Assembly (NCBI RefSeq): GCF_017549005.1
Contig: NZ_JAFYYT010000028.1
Coordinates: forward strand, 40,642 to 104,641
Source: Ruminococcus sp.
GTDB taxonomy: Bacteria; Bacillota; Clostridia; Oscillospirales; Ruminococcaceae
Length of the DNA: 64,000 nucleotides
Direction of reading: 5' to 3'
In this document: in pieces, positions 33,116-41,081 of the stretch
How the letters are laid out: every line of letters starts with the position of its first letter
Position numbering within the stretch: position 1 is the stretch's first letter
Translations under genes and position numbers: made by a program
The notes under the pieces: model-generated
The model's input: the letters and a program-made list of their open reading frames with translations, nothing else
What the model was told of the DNA's origin: nothing
Database searches by the model: none

Positions 33116-33895
33116 TTCCGCATTTTTATGGAAAATAAGCTCTTTTTCGGAGTCCGTGAGGGGGAGCCTTTCTATCATGGCTATCTCGTTTGCCGGATCG
33201 TCCCAGGGGCAGTCGCTGCCGAAGAGGACTTTGTCTGCACCCTGCATACGGATTATGCGGAAGAGCTGCTCGTCCTCTATATATCGGGCGATAACGCTCA
33301 CATCGAACCACAGGTTATCATATCTGCCTGCGGTGTATTTTTCAATATCGTTCCAAAGCTTCATGCCGCCGAGATGTGCGGCTATTATTTTCAGTTTCGG
33401 GAAGTTCTCAGCCACGGCCGCAAAGCTCTGCGGAGTGGCTCTTATAATATCCTCCGAGTACGGGTCCCAGCCGCCGTGAAAGACCGCAAGGAGCCCGAGT
33501 TCTGCTATTTTTTCGTATATGGGGAACATTCTCTCCTCGTCGGGACAGAATTTCTGATATTCCGAGTGGAACTTTACTCCGCACAGACCGAGGCTTTTTA
33601 TCCTTTCAACCTCGTCAAGGGCGTCCTCGGCGTCGGGGTGGACAGTTCCGCAGCAATAAAGACCGCCGCCCTTAACGGACGCAGCCCATTTGTTGATAGT
33701 TGCCTGCTGTGAGGGCTTTGTTGCCACAGGAAGCAGCATTGCACGTTCTATGCCGTTTTCGGCAAGCTTTCTGCGGAGCCCGTCTACGGTACCGTCTGTT
33801 GCGGGCGATATGCCGCTTGTCTTGGCAAGTCCCGAAAGTGCGCGCTGAGCGAGCTCATCAGTGAAGGCATGGGTGTGAAAGTCGAAATACCGCAT
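33083..33895 (-). CDS. amidohydrolase-family metal-dependent hydrolase
   Basis: TIM-barrel hydrolase of the amidohydrolase_2 type; substrate unknown. Of 270 residues, the start MRYFDFHTHAF supplies the HxH metal ligands. GVKFHSEYQKF and FHGGWDPYS follow, then IIAAHLGGMKLW (His) and FGSDCPWDDP with the final catalytic Asp. The last codons lie inside the 33090-33115 hairpin. It follows an ArsR gene by 3 bp and is probably cotranscribed with it. It could act on a small-molecule amide or ester, but the sequence gives no hint which. Confidence 0.85.
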   Translation of the reverse strand: MRYFDFHTHAFTDELAQRALSGLAKTSGISPATDGTVDGLRRKLAENGIERAMLLPVATKPSQQATINKWAASVKGGGLYCCGTVHPDAEDALDEVERIKSLGLCGVKFHSEYQKFCPDEERMFPIYEKIAELGLLAVFHGGWDPYSEDIIRATPQSFAAVAENFPKLKIIAAHLGGMKLWNDIEKYTAGRYDNLWFDVSVIARYIEDEQLFRIIRMQGADKVLFGSDCPWDDPANEIAMIERLPLTDSEKELIFHKNAEELMYPYISSP

Positions 33896-33898
33896 AGA

Positions 33899-34249
33899 TC
33901 ACTCCATAACGTGTTCCATTGCGTGGTAGAAGATAGTTTTTACGTGGTCGTCGCAGATGGAGTAGAATATGGTCTTGCCGTCGCGGCGCGAGCTTACGAG
34001 GCGAGCCTGTTTCAGCACTCTCAGCTGGTGAGAGATAGCCGACTGGGTCATTTCAAGAAGTCTTGCGATGTCACAGACGCACATCTCGCTCTGACAGAGC
34101 ACGAAAATTATCCTTACCCTTGTGGCGTCGCCGAAGACCTTGAGAAGCTCCGCAGCGTCATACAGGTACTTTTCGTCGGGCATGACCTTTGAGACCTTTT
34201 CAACGATATCCTTGTGTACTCCGTGAGTACCGCATATGTGTTCTTCCAT
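33899..34249 (-). CDS. ArsR/SmtB-family zinc-type sensor repressor
   Basis: Metal-sensing transcription repressor. The 116 residues have the winged HTH (KVFGDATRVRIIFVL, DIARLLEMTQSAISHQLRVLK). The C-terminal helix keeps the alpha-5 zinc ligands with exact SmtB spacing: Asp 100, His 102, His 113, Glu 116 (compare D104, H106, H117, E120 of SmtB). Extra Cys/His residues (EEHICGTHGVH; MCVCD at 56-60) could form an alpha-3N-like site. Zinc, cobalt or cadmium are therefore the likely inducers. No metal exporter is next to it; the neighbours are a membrane protein and an amidohydrolase. Confidence 0.88.
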   Translation of the reverse strand: MEEHICGTHGVHKDIVEKVSKVMPDEKYLYDAAELLKVFGDATRVRIIFVLCQSEMCVCDIARLLEMTQSAISHQLRVLKQARLVSSRRDGKTIFYSICDDHVKTIFYHAMEHVME

Positions 34250-34260
34250 ACTGATCTCCT

Positions 34261-34698
34261 TTATAGATTTGAGAGGATGATAACTGCTGCCGCAGCCGTT
34301 GCGATACCGAGTATAAACCCGATAGTGCAGGTGGCGCAGGAGAATTTATCGAATACGAATTTTTTGTTCCCTGCAAGCAGGACAGTGCAGCTTTTGTCGC
34401 TCCTGTAGAGCTTGCTTCGGAAAAAGCCCTCCTCGGGGAAAACGTTCGGGTACTCGCTGCCGTCTATAATGTAGTAGGCGACCTTGAATCGGCTGCGCGG
34501 ACTTTTGTCGATACGTGAGAAATAAGCCGTCTTTTTCTTCGCAAACAGCATACGGACAAAGAAAAATATCAGCAGAAGCAGCGACAGCACATATATAGCC
34601 CCTACCAGGACAGCTCCCACAAAGAGCAGGTATATCGCGTCAATGCCGAGAACAAGGCAAAGTACGACGACAACAGCGATAACGAGTATGAACTCCAA
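34261..34698 (-). CDS. hypothetical membrane protein in the SmtB-like operon
   Basis: Not recognised. The start is TTG 34698 (a G-rich run lies about nine bases upstream; the weak site and start codon suggest low expression). The 145-residue protein has two hydrophobic segments at the N terminus (LVIAVVVVLCLVLG, VGAIYVLSLLLLIFFFVRML), a soluble basic middle (KTAYFSRIDKSPRSRFKVAYY) and a last helix (CTIGFILGIATAAAAVIIL). It is 11 bp upstream of the metal sensor. Two Cys in FSCATCTIG could bind metal, but this is only a guess. Confidence 0.65.
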   Translation of the reverse strand: MEFILVIAVVVVLCLVLGIDAIYLLFVGAVLVGAIYVLSLLLLIFFFVRMLFAKKKTAYFSRIDKSPRSRFKVAYYIIDGSEYPNVFPEEGFFRSKLYRSDKSCTVLLAGNKKFVFDKFSCATCTIGFILGIATAAAAVIILSNL

Positions 34699-34827
34699 AG
34701 CGATCCCCCCCTAACCGCAGGCTGATTATACTTTTTACTATTATAACACAGAATCTGAAATAAATCAACGGCTTAGTTCAGAACCGGTATCTGTATGGGC
34801 GCTTTCCGGACGCCCGTGGATATATGC

Positions 34828-34856
34828 TTGACTATTTCAGCCGTTAATAGTATAAT
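34828..34856 (+). promoter_or_regulatory. promoter of the 205-residue hypothetical gene
   Basis: TTGACT (34828-34833), 17-bp spacer, TATAAT (34851-34856). Confidence 0.8.
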
Positions 34857-34887
34857 TACAGCATAACATAAGGGAGTTGAGAATGCT

Positions 34888-35505
34888 GTGAAAGATCTGA
34901 CTGAATTATTCCGGAAGGGGATAGAAAACGGAGCAGGCTATGAGTCGTATGATATCAGAAAGGCTGTAAATACCTTGACTGATATTTCCTGCGACCTGGA
35001 CGATGAAGGCAGTAACTGGGAGCTTATCCTGCTGGGCGCAGGCAGGTCGGAAGCACGTGTGCTTGGCTTTGTATCGCGGTATTATCCCGTAGCTCTGCTG
35101 GTCAGGGACTGCCCCGATGAGCTTATAAAAATTCTTCGTGAGATGAATGTGGGAACAGAGTTTTTTGACAGCGACTGTCCGACGACAGAAATAAAGATAT
35201 GGAAAGCGGAGGAGTTTATTAAGGAGCTTCGTGAGAATAATGTTTCAGCATATTTTATTGAAAAGTATTTTCCTATTTTGGAAATACAGAAGTCAGAAGG
35301 CAGAGAATTGCACATTCCGCGCTTTTACGGGAGCTTTTCGTGCGATGAAGAAATACTGAGAAAATATGCCCCGTTCAAAAGAATACTTGACGACCGCTTC
35401 CTTGATGACGGAGAATTTGACCTTAACGATGAAAGAATGTATTATATTTATGAGAATATCCCATATATCACGCCCTACAGCTTTACTTTTGAGGAGATAA
35501 GATGA
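34888..35505 (+). CDS. hypothetical protein, 205 residues
   Basis: Not recognised. The start is GTG 34888 with GGGAG upstream. The protein is acidic and soluble, without signal or membrane segments. It begins MKDLTELFRKGIENGAGYES and has Tyr/Asp-rich parts near the end (DERMYYIYENIPYITPYSF). It has its own strong promoter and is followed by a hairpin shared with the convergent gene, so it is a single-gene unit. Confidence 0.7.
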   Translation: MKDLTELFRKGIENGAGYESYDIRKAVNTLTDISCDLDDEGSNWELILLGAGRSEARVLGFVSRYYPVALLVRDCPDELIKILREMNVGTEFFDSDCPTTEIKIWKAEEFIKELRENNVSAYFIEKYFPILEIQKSEGRELHIPRFYGSFSCDEEILRKYAPFKRILDDRFLDDGEFDLNDERMYYIYENIPYITPYSFTFEEIR

Positions 35506-35535
35506 GGCATAAGGATTAAGAACAAAGAACTAAGT

Positions 35536-35557
35536 ATGGGCGCACTTGTGCGCCCAT
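35536..35557. terminator. hairpin between convergent genes
   Basis: ATGGGCGCA (35536-35544) pairs with TGCGCCCAT (35549-35557), loop CTTG; it abuts the stop of the phosphotransferase gene. T-runs are poor on both sides. Confidence 0.5.
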
Positions 35558-36514
35558 TCAATATATCTCCGATAATATTATTTCTTTCAGTTCTCCCTCA
35601 TAAGCAGTGAACACATCCAGCTGCTGCAGGAGCTCTTCTGCACGGGCGCGGCATTCTGCGGAGCTCTTTCCGCGGAAGTACTTCACCTCGCTGAGACTGT
35701 CCGTAAGATAGCGCACAGCGAGCTCCCCTGTGAGCCATAGCACACCGTAGTACAGGGATTTGACCTCGTCAGTAGTGAGAAGCCCTCCCAGCCCTTGTGC
35801 AAAGCCATGTGTGATATCGCGGACTGCCTGCATATCAGGCTCTTTTCCGCGGCAGACCGAGCGTACAAGGTCGCCGTAGTCAATGGCTGTATAGCCGTAC
35901 ATGACCGTATCGAGGTCGATGATAGCGGGAGTATCACCGATGATAATGTTATCGGGCTTTGCGTCGCCGTGGATTATCCTCTTTTTCAGCGAGCCTGTGA
36001 ATATCTGTCCAATGGTACTGCGGAGTCTGTCGAGTTTTGCCATTATATCGTGTCCTGTGCCGTTTTTGGCGGCAAGCGCGGCAAAATAGCGGTCAAAGCT
36101 GTGGAACCCTTCTATAGCAGGCACAGTATTCAGCGTCTGTCCGTCCATTACCCTTATAAATGTGCCGAAAAGCTGTCCCGCAGTCTCAGCGTCAGCTGAT
36201 GTTTCGGGATCTGCAGCGATATACCTGTACATACGCCACACACTGCCCTCCGAGACTGCATAATTTCTGCCCTCACAGACAATGAAATGCGGGACTGAGA
36301 TTTCGGGAATGTCCGAAAAAGCCGCTTCGATACGGCTTATATTGTCCATTACGGCTTCGGGAGCGCGGAAAACGGAGCTGTTCAGCGACTGGAGTATGTA
36401 CTTTTTACCGCCGCATACTGCGAGAAAAGTGCTGTTTATGTGTCCTGCCCTGAGCGCGGTGAGTTCTTCTGCCTCGGGAAGTCCGAAAAGCATTGGTATT
36501 CTGTGTGTATCCAT
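35558..36514 (-). CDS. phosphotransferase of the APH fold, N-acetylhexosamine-kinase-like
   Basis: Small-molecule kinase. ATG 36514 (GGAAGGAAC upstream) gives 318 residues; a longer frame is the antisense of a neighbour. The pattern RAGHINSTFLAV-x(4)-KYILQSLNSSVF near the N terminus is typical of N-acetylhexosamine 1-kinase-type members. The catalytic RIIHGDAKPDNIII and metal-binding IIDLDTVMYG follow. Sugar 1-kinase activity is the best guess; choline- or aminoglycoside-type activity cannot be excluded. It is downstream of the UPF0210 gene, but a terminator (36542-36565) lies between them, so it may depend on read-through. Confidence 0.8.
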   Translation of the reverse strand: MDTHRIPMLFGLPEAEELTALRAGHINSTFLAVCGGKKYILQSLNSSVFRAPEAVMDNISRIEAAFSDIPEISVPHFIVCEGRNYAVSEGSVWRMYRYIAADPETSADAETAGQLFGTFIRVMDGQTLNTVPAIEGFHSFDRYFAALAAKNGTGHDIMAKLDRLRSTIGQIFTGSLKKRIIHGDAKPDNIIIGDTPAIIDLDTVMYGYTAIDYGDLVRSVCRGKEPDMQAVRDITHGFAQGLGGLLTTDEVKSLYYGVLWLTGELAVRYLTDSLSEVKYFRGKSSAECRARAEELLQQLDVFTAYEGELKEIILSEIY

Positions 36515-36541
36515 AAAAGTTCCTTCCAATAATTCGGAATT

Positions 36542-36565
36542 AAAAAGGGCGCACACAGTGCGCCC
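36542..36565 (-). terminator. terminator of the ACT-UPF0210 operon
   Basis: GGGCGCAC (36547-36554) pairs with GTGCGCCC (36558-36565); on the minus strand TTTTTA follows. Confidence 0.8.
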
Positions 36566-36588
36566 GTAAATGGCTGATAGCTGAAAGC

Positions 36589-37947
36589 TCAGTTTTTGAG
36601 GCTCTGCATAGGTGCAGGGATACGTCCGCCGCGGTTGATGAACTTTGCAGGGGACTTCTCTCTGATAGGCATGACAGGACCGCTGCCCAGGAGTCCGCCG
36701 AATTCGAGGGTATCTCCCTCCTTCTTGCCGATAGCAGGGATAAGGCGTACTGCCGTTGTCTTTGAGTTCACCATGCCTATAGCAGCTTCGTCTGCAATGA
36801 TAGCCGAGATAGTCTCGGGAGCTATATCTCCCGGAACTACTATCATGTCCAGTCCTACGGAGCATACTGCCGTCATTGCTTCAAGCTTTTCAAGGCTGAG
36901 AACGCCTGCAACTGCCGCATCTATCATGCCTGCGTCCTCGGATACGGGGATAAATGCGCCCGAGAGTCCGCCGACTGTTGATGAAGCCATTACTCCGCCC
37001 TTCTTTACAGCGTCGTTGAGCATTGCGAGGCAGGCTGTAGTGCCGTGAGTTCCGCACATTTCAAGTCCCATTTCCTCAAGGATATGAGCAACGCTGTCGC
37101 CCACAGCAGGTGTGGGAGCAAGTGACAGGTCAACGATACCGAAGGGAACGCCGAGCAGCTCCGAAGCTCTTGCACCGACGAGCTGACCCATACGGGTTAT
37201 CTTGAATGCGGTCTTCTTGATGATATCCGCAATTTCATTTATCGAAGCGTCGGGGTATTTGGTAAGGGCTGCACGTACAACTCCCGGACCCGAAACGCCT
37301 ACGTGTATCTCGCAGTCGGGCTCGCCCACGCCGTGGAAAGCTCCTGCCATGAAGGGGTTATCCTCAACGGCATTGCAGAAAACAACGAGCTTTGCAGGAC
37401 CTATGCAGTCGCGGTCTGCGGTCTTTTCGGCAGCTTCCTTGACTATCTGTCCCATGAGCTTTACAGCGTCCATATTTATACCCGACTTTGTTGAGCCGAT
37501 ATTTACTGACGAGCATATATTCTGAGTAACGTCGAGAGCCTCGGGGATTGACTTGATGAGAGCCATATCTCCTGCGCTGAAGCCCTTATGTACCAGCGCC
37601 GAATAGCCGCCTATGAAGTTTACTCCGCAGGTATCGGCTGCTCTCTGGAGAGCTTTTGCGAACTTTACAGTGTCACCGTCGGGGCAGGCAGCGGCTAACA
37701 TAGCTATAGGAGTAACGGAGATACGCTTGTTAACGATAGGTATGCCGTATTCCTTTTCTATCTGCTGACCAACGGGTACGAGGTTCCCTGCTTTTGTAAC
37801 TATCTTGTTGTAGACCTTTTCGCAGGCTTTGTCTATATCCGTGTCGATACAGTCAAGGAGAGATATACCCATAGTGATAGTACGTATATCAAGGCACTCG
37901 TCCTGTATCATGCGGATAGTTTCAAGTATATTATATACATTAAGCAT
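36589..37947 (-). CDS. UPF0210 (PFL-like, DUF711) protein
   Basis: Conserved bacterial protein, related in fold to glycyl-radical (PFL-like) proteins, whose function is not established. The 452-residue length is the family norm. Recognisable segments are [11 protein letters not shown] near the start, [60 protein letters not shown] and the final [20 protein letters not shown]. It is 18 bp downstream of an ACT-domain gene. This ACT-UPF0210 pair is conserved across Firmicutes and suggests the ACT protein is its regulatory partner. Confidence 0.93.
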   Translation of the reverse strand: MLNVYNILETIRMIQDECLDIRTITMGISLLDCIDTDIDKACEKVYNKIVTKAGNLVPVGQQIEKEYGIPIVNKRISVTPIAMLAAACPDGDTVKFAKALQRAADTCGVNFIGGYSALVHKGFSAGDMALIKSIPEALDVTQNICSSVNIGSTKSGINMDAVKLMGQIVKEAAEKTADRDCIGPAKLVVFCNAVEDNPFMAGAFHGVGEPDCEIHVGVSGPGVVRAALTKYPDASINEIADIIKKTAFKITRMGQLVGARASELLGVPFGIVDLSLAPTPAVGDSVAHILEEMGLEMCGTHGTTACLAMLNDAVKKGGVMASSTVGGLSGAFIPVSEDAGMIDAAVAGVLSLEKLEAMTAVCSVGLDMIVVPGDIAPETISAIIADEAAIGMVNSKTTAVRLIPAIGKKEGDTLEFGGLLGSGPVMPIREKSPAKFINRGGRIPAPMQSLKN

Positions 37948-37965
37948 TTAGCGGACTTCCTTTCA

Positions 37966-38235
37966 TCAGACGCTGTGCATGGAGTTGAATATATCCTCAT
38001 GCATTGTGTGTATAGAAAGACCGAGCTCTGTGCCGAGTGCTGTCATGCGGTCGACGAGCTCCGAGAAATCGCCCTTTATAGCGGAAATATCAACCAGCAT
38101 TATCATTGCGAACATATCCTGAAGAACGCTCTGCGTCACCTCGATAACGTTAACATTGTATTCGGCGCAGATACCGCTTACCTTGTGGAGGATACCCACG
38201 GTATCCTTACCAATAACAGTTACAACTGCTCTCAT
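37966..38235 (-). CDS. ACT-domain protein (UPF0237)
   Basis: Small ligand-binding regulatory protein. ATG 38235 has GGAGG about nine bases upstream; the TTG at 38241 is too close to the site. The 89 residues form a single ACT fold: MRAVVTVIGKDTVGILHKVSG, then VNVIEVTQSVLQDMFAMIMLVD and a C-terminal helix. ACT domains bind amino acids in most characterised cases. It is translated just before the UPF0210 gene from the promoter at 38289-38317. Confidence 0.92.
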   Translation of the reverse strand: MRAVVTVIGKDTVGILHKVSGICAEYNVNVIEVTQSVLQDMFAMIMLVDISAIKGDFSELVDRMTALGTELGLSIHTMHEDIFNSMHSV

Positions 38236-38288
38236 AGTCAAAGACCTCCGTTTTCTTGTTATTCGGCGTATCCCGAATGATTGATATA

Positions 38289-38317
38289 ATTATAACACAC
38301 AGCTGATAAAAAAGCAA
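38289..38317 (-). promoter_or_regulatory. promoter of the ACT-UPF0210 operon
   Basis: On the minus strand TTGCTT (38312-38317), 17-bp spacer, TATAAT (38289-38294) preceded by TGT. The block 38288-38324 is nearly copied at 38934-38969. Confidence 0.75.
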
Positions 38318-38374
38318 CAGCCGCCATGAAAAAATTTGAGTTTTCAGCCTGCAAGGGTGCAGAGCGTGTCTGCG

Positions 38375-38884
38375 TCAGTCCGTTTCGGCTTCTTCCTGTA
38401 TTATATAAGCGATATTGAACAGTATCTTTTTGCTGTCCAGCAGCTTGAAAAACTGCTTCAGGGTGAGGACTCCGCAGACGTTGTTGTACTCTCCTCCCTG
38501 CAAGCGGGGCAGGAACATTATCCTTTTCTTCGGGGAAAGGCTCAGGAGCTTTTTCATGACTGCCCTGAATGAACGGTAGTATCCCGGCTTGAAACGCAGG
38601 GTGTACATACCCGATGTCCTGTCAGTCCAGAACGGGTAGACTTTATCGGCTTCGGGGACAGAACTGTCTATATCTGCGATATTAAAGGCACTGAAAATGC
38701 GGTTATCGGTATCTGTTTCAAAAAGGCTGCACCATGCTCCTCTTTTTTCGGCCATATAGGAAAAGGTATCCGTATAGCGATGCCTTCCGCCGTATCTTGA
38801 GTTTACCTCTATCCGTATGTTATCAATTATCATTGGCTGTATGGACTTGCCGCCCTCTACAAGTATTTCAAGATCATATGACAT
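38375..38884 (-). CDS. hypothetical protein, 169 residues
   Basis: Not recognised. AAAAGGAGG precedes the ATG, which supports a real gene. The protein is soluble, begins MSYDLEILVEGGKSIQPMII and looks beta-rich in the first half (IDNIRIEVNSRYGGRHRY). The second half has a helix and a basic stretch (FRAVMKKLLSLSPKKRIMF). It has its own promoter, which is a near copy of that of the ACT gene. Confidence 0.7.
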   Translation of the reverse strand: MSYDLEILVEGGKSIQPMIIDNIRIEVNSRYGGRHRYTDTFSYMAEKRGAWCSLFETDTDNRIFSAFNIADIDSSVPEADKVYPFWTDRTSGMYTLRFKPGYYRSFRAVMKKLLSLSPKKRIMFLPRLQGGEYNNVCGVLTLKQFFKLLDSKKILFNIAYIIQEEAETD

Positions 38885-38934
38885 ATTTATCCTCCTTTTG
38901 GAACGATATGGCTGAAGTGCCGATGGTTTACGAA

Positions 38935-38962
38935 ATTATAGCATACAGCTGATAAAAAGCAG
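38935..38962 (-). promoter_or_regulatory. promoter of the 169-residue hypothetical gene
   Basis: On the minus strand CTGCTT (38957-38962), 16-bp spacer, TATAAT (38935-38940) preceded by TGC. It is part of the duplicated block shared with 38288-38324. Confidence 0.65.
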
Positions 38963-39007
38963 CAGCCGCAGGGCGATTTTCCCTTTTTCAGTATGCGGAA
39001 AGGGCAC

Positions 39008-39514
39008 TTACCCCTCGTCGTAATATCCTTTTTCAAGCCTTTCAAGATTGTTTGGGCTCACATACACGGGAAATCTTCCGGTGCGTTCGGCAGTCTGCCC
39101 GTTGAGCATACCCGTATGGAAGGATATGTGACGGAACTGCCTCAGAATCAGTTCAAGGCGCATGAAAGGGCAGCTTTCGGGATATTCGTACAGCTGCTCG
39201 TCGCTAAGACCGTCAAGATAATACATGGTCTTGATGCGTACCTGCTCAAGGTAGTCAAGAAGCTCTCTGTCGCTGAGGACAACGTCGCAGGGAATGTCAG
39301 GGTTGTCCATGCACGCCTCCCTCTGGAGCGAAGGCTCAGTGAAAACATTTGGGTTGAAGTACCATTTGTCTGCGGAATGGATTGTATGATATGCGTATCT
39401 CCACGCAGGAGAGCCGCATACAGGGGCGTTCCTGTTATATGTCATCAGCGCAGTCCTAAGGTTGACAAAATTTGCATTGGTCTCGTTTTTTATCATTTCC
39501 GTGAGCTTTCTCAT
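39008..39514 (-). CDS. DinB-superfamily protein
   Basis: Four-helix-bundle protein of the DinB/YfiT type, often metal-dependent thiol transferases; the substrate is unknown. The 168 residues include WRYAYHTIHSADKWYFNP (first His region) and LILRQFRHISFHTGMLNGQ near the end, which supplies the other His ligands. Length and His spacing fit the superfamily. It is a single gene; 39515-39720 behind it holds decayed GCTCGCTACTCGCTG-like repeats and the promoter of the next gene. Confidence 0.75.
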   Translation of the reverse strand: MRKLTEMIKNETNANFVNLRTALMTYNRNAPVCGSPAWRYAYHTIHSADKWYFNPNVFTEPSLQREACMDNPDIPCDVVLSDRELLDYLEQVRIKTMYYLDGLSDEQLYEYPESCPFMRLELILRQFRHISFHTGMLNGQTAERTGRFPVYVSPNNLERLEKGYYDEG

Positions 39515-39662
39515 GTAATATCACCTCTTGCTGTATATTCTATCACATAAAACCACCTCAGTCAACGCTTTTCAGAGGGATATTTTTACAGCTATACTCC
39601 TTCTCACTAATCACTGATTGCTGCTCGCTACTCGCTGTTCGGTTACTTTTTTTTTTAAACAG

Positions 39663-39691
39663 TGGAAATTTCTCTCATGATGTGTTATAAT
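39663..39691 (+). promoter_or_regulatory. promoter of the PHP phosphatase-ispE run
   Basis: TATAAT (39686-39691) with TGT just before it; the -35 (TGGAAA, 39663-39668) matches four of six. Confidence 0.6.
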
Positions 39692-39720
39692 AATAGAATA
39701 TAGCAAAAGGGGCTGAAACT

Positions 39721-40575
39721 ATGAAACTTATGGACTGTCATACACATACCGAATTTTCCGTTGATTCCGAGGCTGATATTGAGCTTTGCATAAAGCGCGC
39801 CGCAGAGCTGGGACTTGCCGCATATGCCATAACCGACCACTGCGAGTGCAATGCGTGGTACGGCAGGGAGCACTATCCCGAGGATACGTGGTATCTCCGC
39901 GAAAGCTTCGATTATTCCGATGATTTTGAGTATTCCGCGACTGCTGTCACCGCCCTGAAGGAAAGATATGAGGGAAAGCTCAATCTTCTGTGCGGAGTTG
40001 AGCTGGGACAGATACTCCACGACGTTGAAACGGCTAAGATAGTAAACGCCGATAAAAGGGTGGATTTCATAATCGGCTCGGTACATCAGGTCATGGGAGA
40101 ACAGGATTTCTACTTCATAGACTATGAGAAAATGACCATGGACGATATATATGACCTGCTGAAGCGCTATTTCAGGGAGGTTTACGACCTTAGCAGTACA
40201 AATCTTTTCGACGTTATCGGACACATTACCTACTGTCTGCGCTATATGAAGCAGAGGAACGGCATTGAAGCCGATATAAGCCGATATGACGACATTATCG
40301 CGGAGACCTTCCGCAATCTTGCCCGCAACGGCAAGGGCATAGAGATAAATACTTCGGGACTCAGACAGGGCTTCGGAGACTGCTTCCCGAACCTCAGGTA
40401 CGTCAAAATGTACCGTGACATGGGGGGAGAGATAGTCACCATAGGTTCGGACTCCCATACAGTTGAGGATATAGGGGCAAATGTGGCTGATGGCATAGAA
40501 ATAGCCCGTGCCGCAGGATTTACAAGGGCGGCGTACTTCAAAAACAGAAAACCTTATTTCATTGATATAAAGTAA
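39721..40575 (+). CDS. PHP-domain phosphatase, histidinol-phosphatase (HisJ/HisK) family
   Basis: Metal-dependent phosphoesterase. Of 284 residues, the PHP motifs are MDCHTHTEFS at the start, YAITDHCECN, the Glu in GVELGQ, FIIGSVHQV, DVIGHITYC and a final TIGSDSHTVEDIG, giving the usual three-metal site. Family members hydrolyse histidinol phosphate in histidine synthesis, but no his gene is nearby and other phosphoesters are possible. It is followed after 27 bp by an Lrp-like gene, an aminotransferase and ispE on the same strand. Confidence 0.88.
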   Translation: MKLMDCHTHTEFSVDSEADIELCIKRAAELGLAAYAITDHCECNAWYGREHYPEDTWYLRESFDYSDDFEYSATAVTALKERYEGKLNLLCGVELGQILHDVETAKIVNADKRVDFIIGSVHQVMGEQDFYFIDYEKMTMDDIYDLLKRYFREVYDLSSTNLFDVIGHITYCLRYMKQRNGIEADISRYDDIIAETFRNLARNGKGIEINTSGLRQGFGDCFPNLRYVKMYRDMGGEIVTIGSDSHTVEDIGANVADGIEIARAAGFTRAAYFKNRKPYFIDIK

Positions 40576-40602
40576 AAATATACAACGAAAGGAACTGATA
40601 TC

Positions 40603-41079
40603 ATGAACGACATCATAAAAATATTACAGCAGAACGCCCGTATATCAAATACGGCGCTTGGCGAAATGCTCGGCATTACCGCAGAGGAAGCCGCCGCACA
40701 GATAGAACAGCTCGAAAAGAGCGGCGTTATCAAGGGCTACAGCGTTATCGTTGACGACGACCTTTACGATAAATCCACTGTTTACGCTACTATCGAGTTA
40801 AAGGTAACTCCACAGCGCGACTGCGGATTTGACGATATCGCAAAGACTATCATGATGTATGACGAGGTCGAGAGCGTAAGCCTTATGTCCTCGGGAGCTT
40901 ACGACCTTGCGGTAGAGGTCAAGGGAAACGACCTCAAGGACGTTGCCTTCTTCGTTTCCGAGAGACTTGCCACCATTGACGGAATATTATCGACTTCAAC
41001 ACACTTTATACTGAAAAAATACAAGGAAAAGGGCATTTTCATCGACAGTGAAGAGCCTGACGAAAGGGGACTCGGCTGA
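40603..41079 (+). CDS. Lrp/AsnC-family regulator
   Basis: Amino-acid-responsive transcription regulator. The 158 residues have an N-terminal HTH (ARISNTALGEMLGITAEEAAAQIEQLEKSGVI) and a C-terminal RAM/ACT-like domain (VYATIELKVTP, VESVSLMSSGAYDLAVEV). GAAAGGA precedes the ATG. It sits 2 bp before the aminotransferase gene, an arrangement repeated in Firmicutes, so the aminotransferase is the likely target and the effector is probably its substrate amino acid. Confidence 0.92.
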   Translation: MNDIIKILQQNARISNTALGEMLGITAEEAAAQIEQLEKSGVIKGYSVIVDDDLYDKSTVYATIELKVTPQRDCGFDDIAKTIMMYDEVESVSLMSSGAYDLAVEVKGNDLKDVAFFVSERLATIDGILSTSTHFILKKYKEKGIFIDSEEPDERGLG

Positions 41080-41081
41080 TC

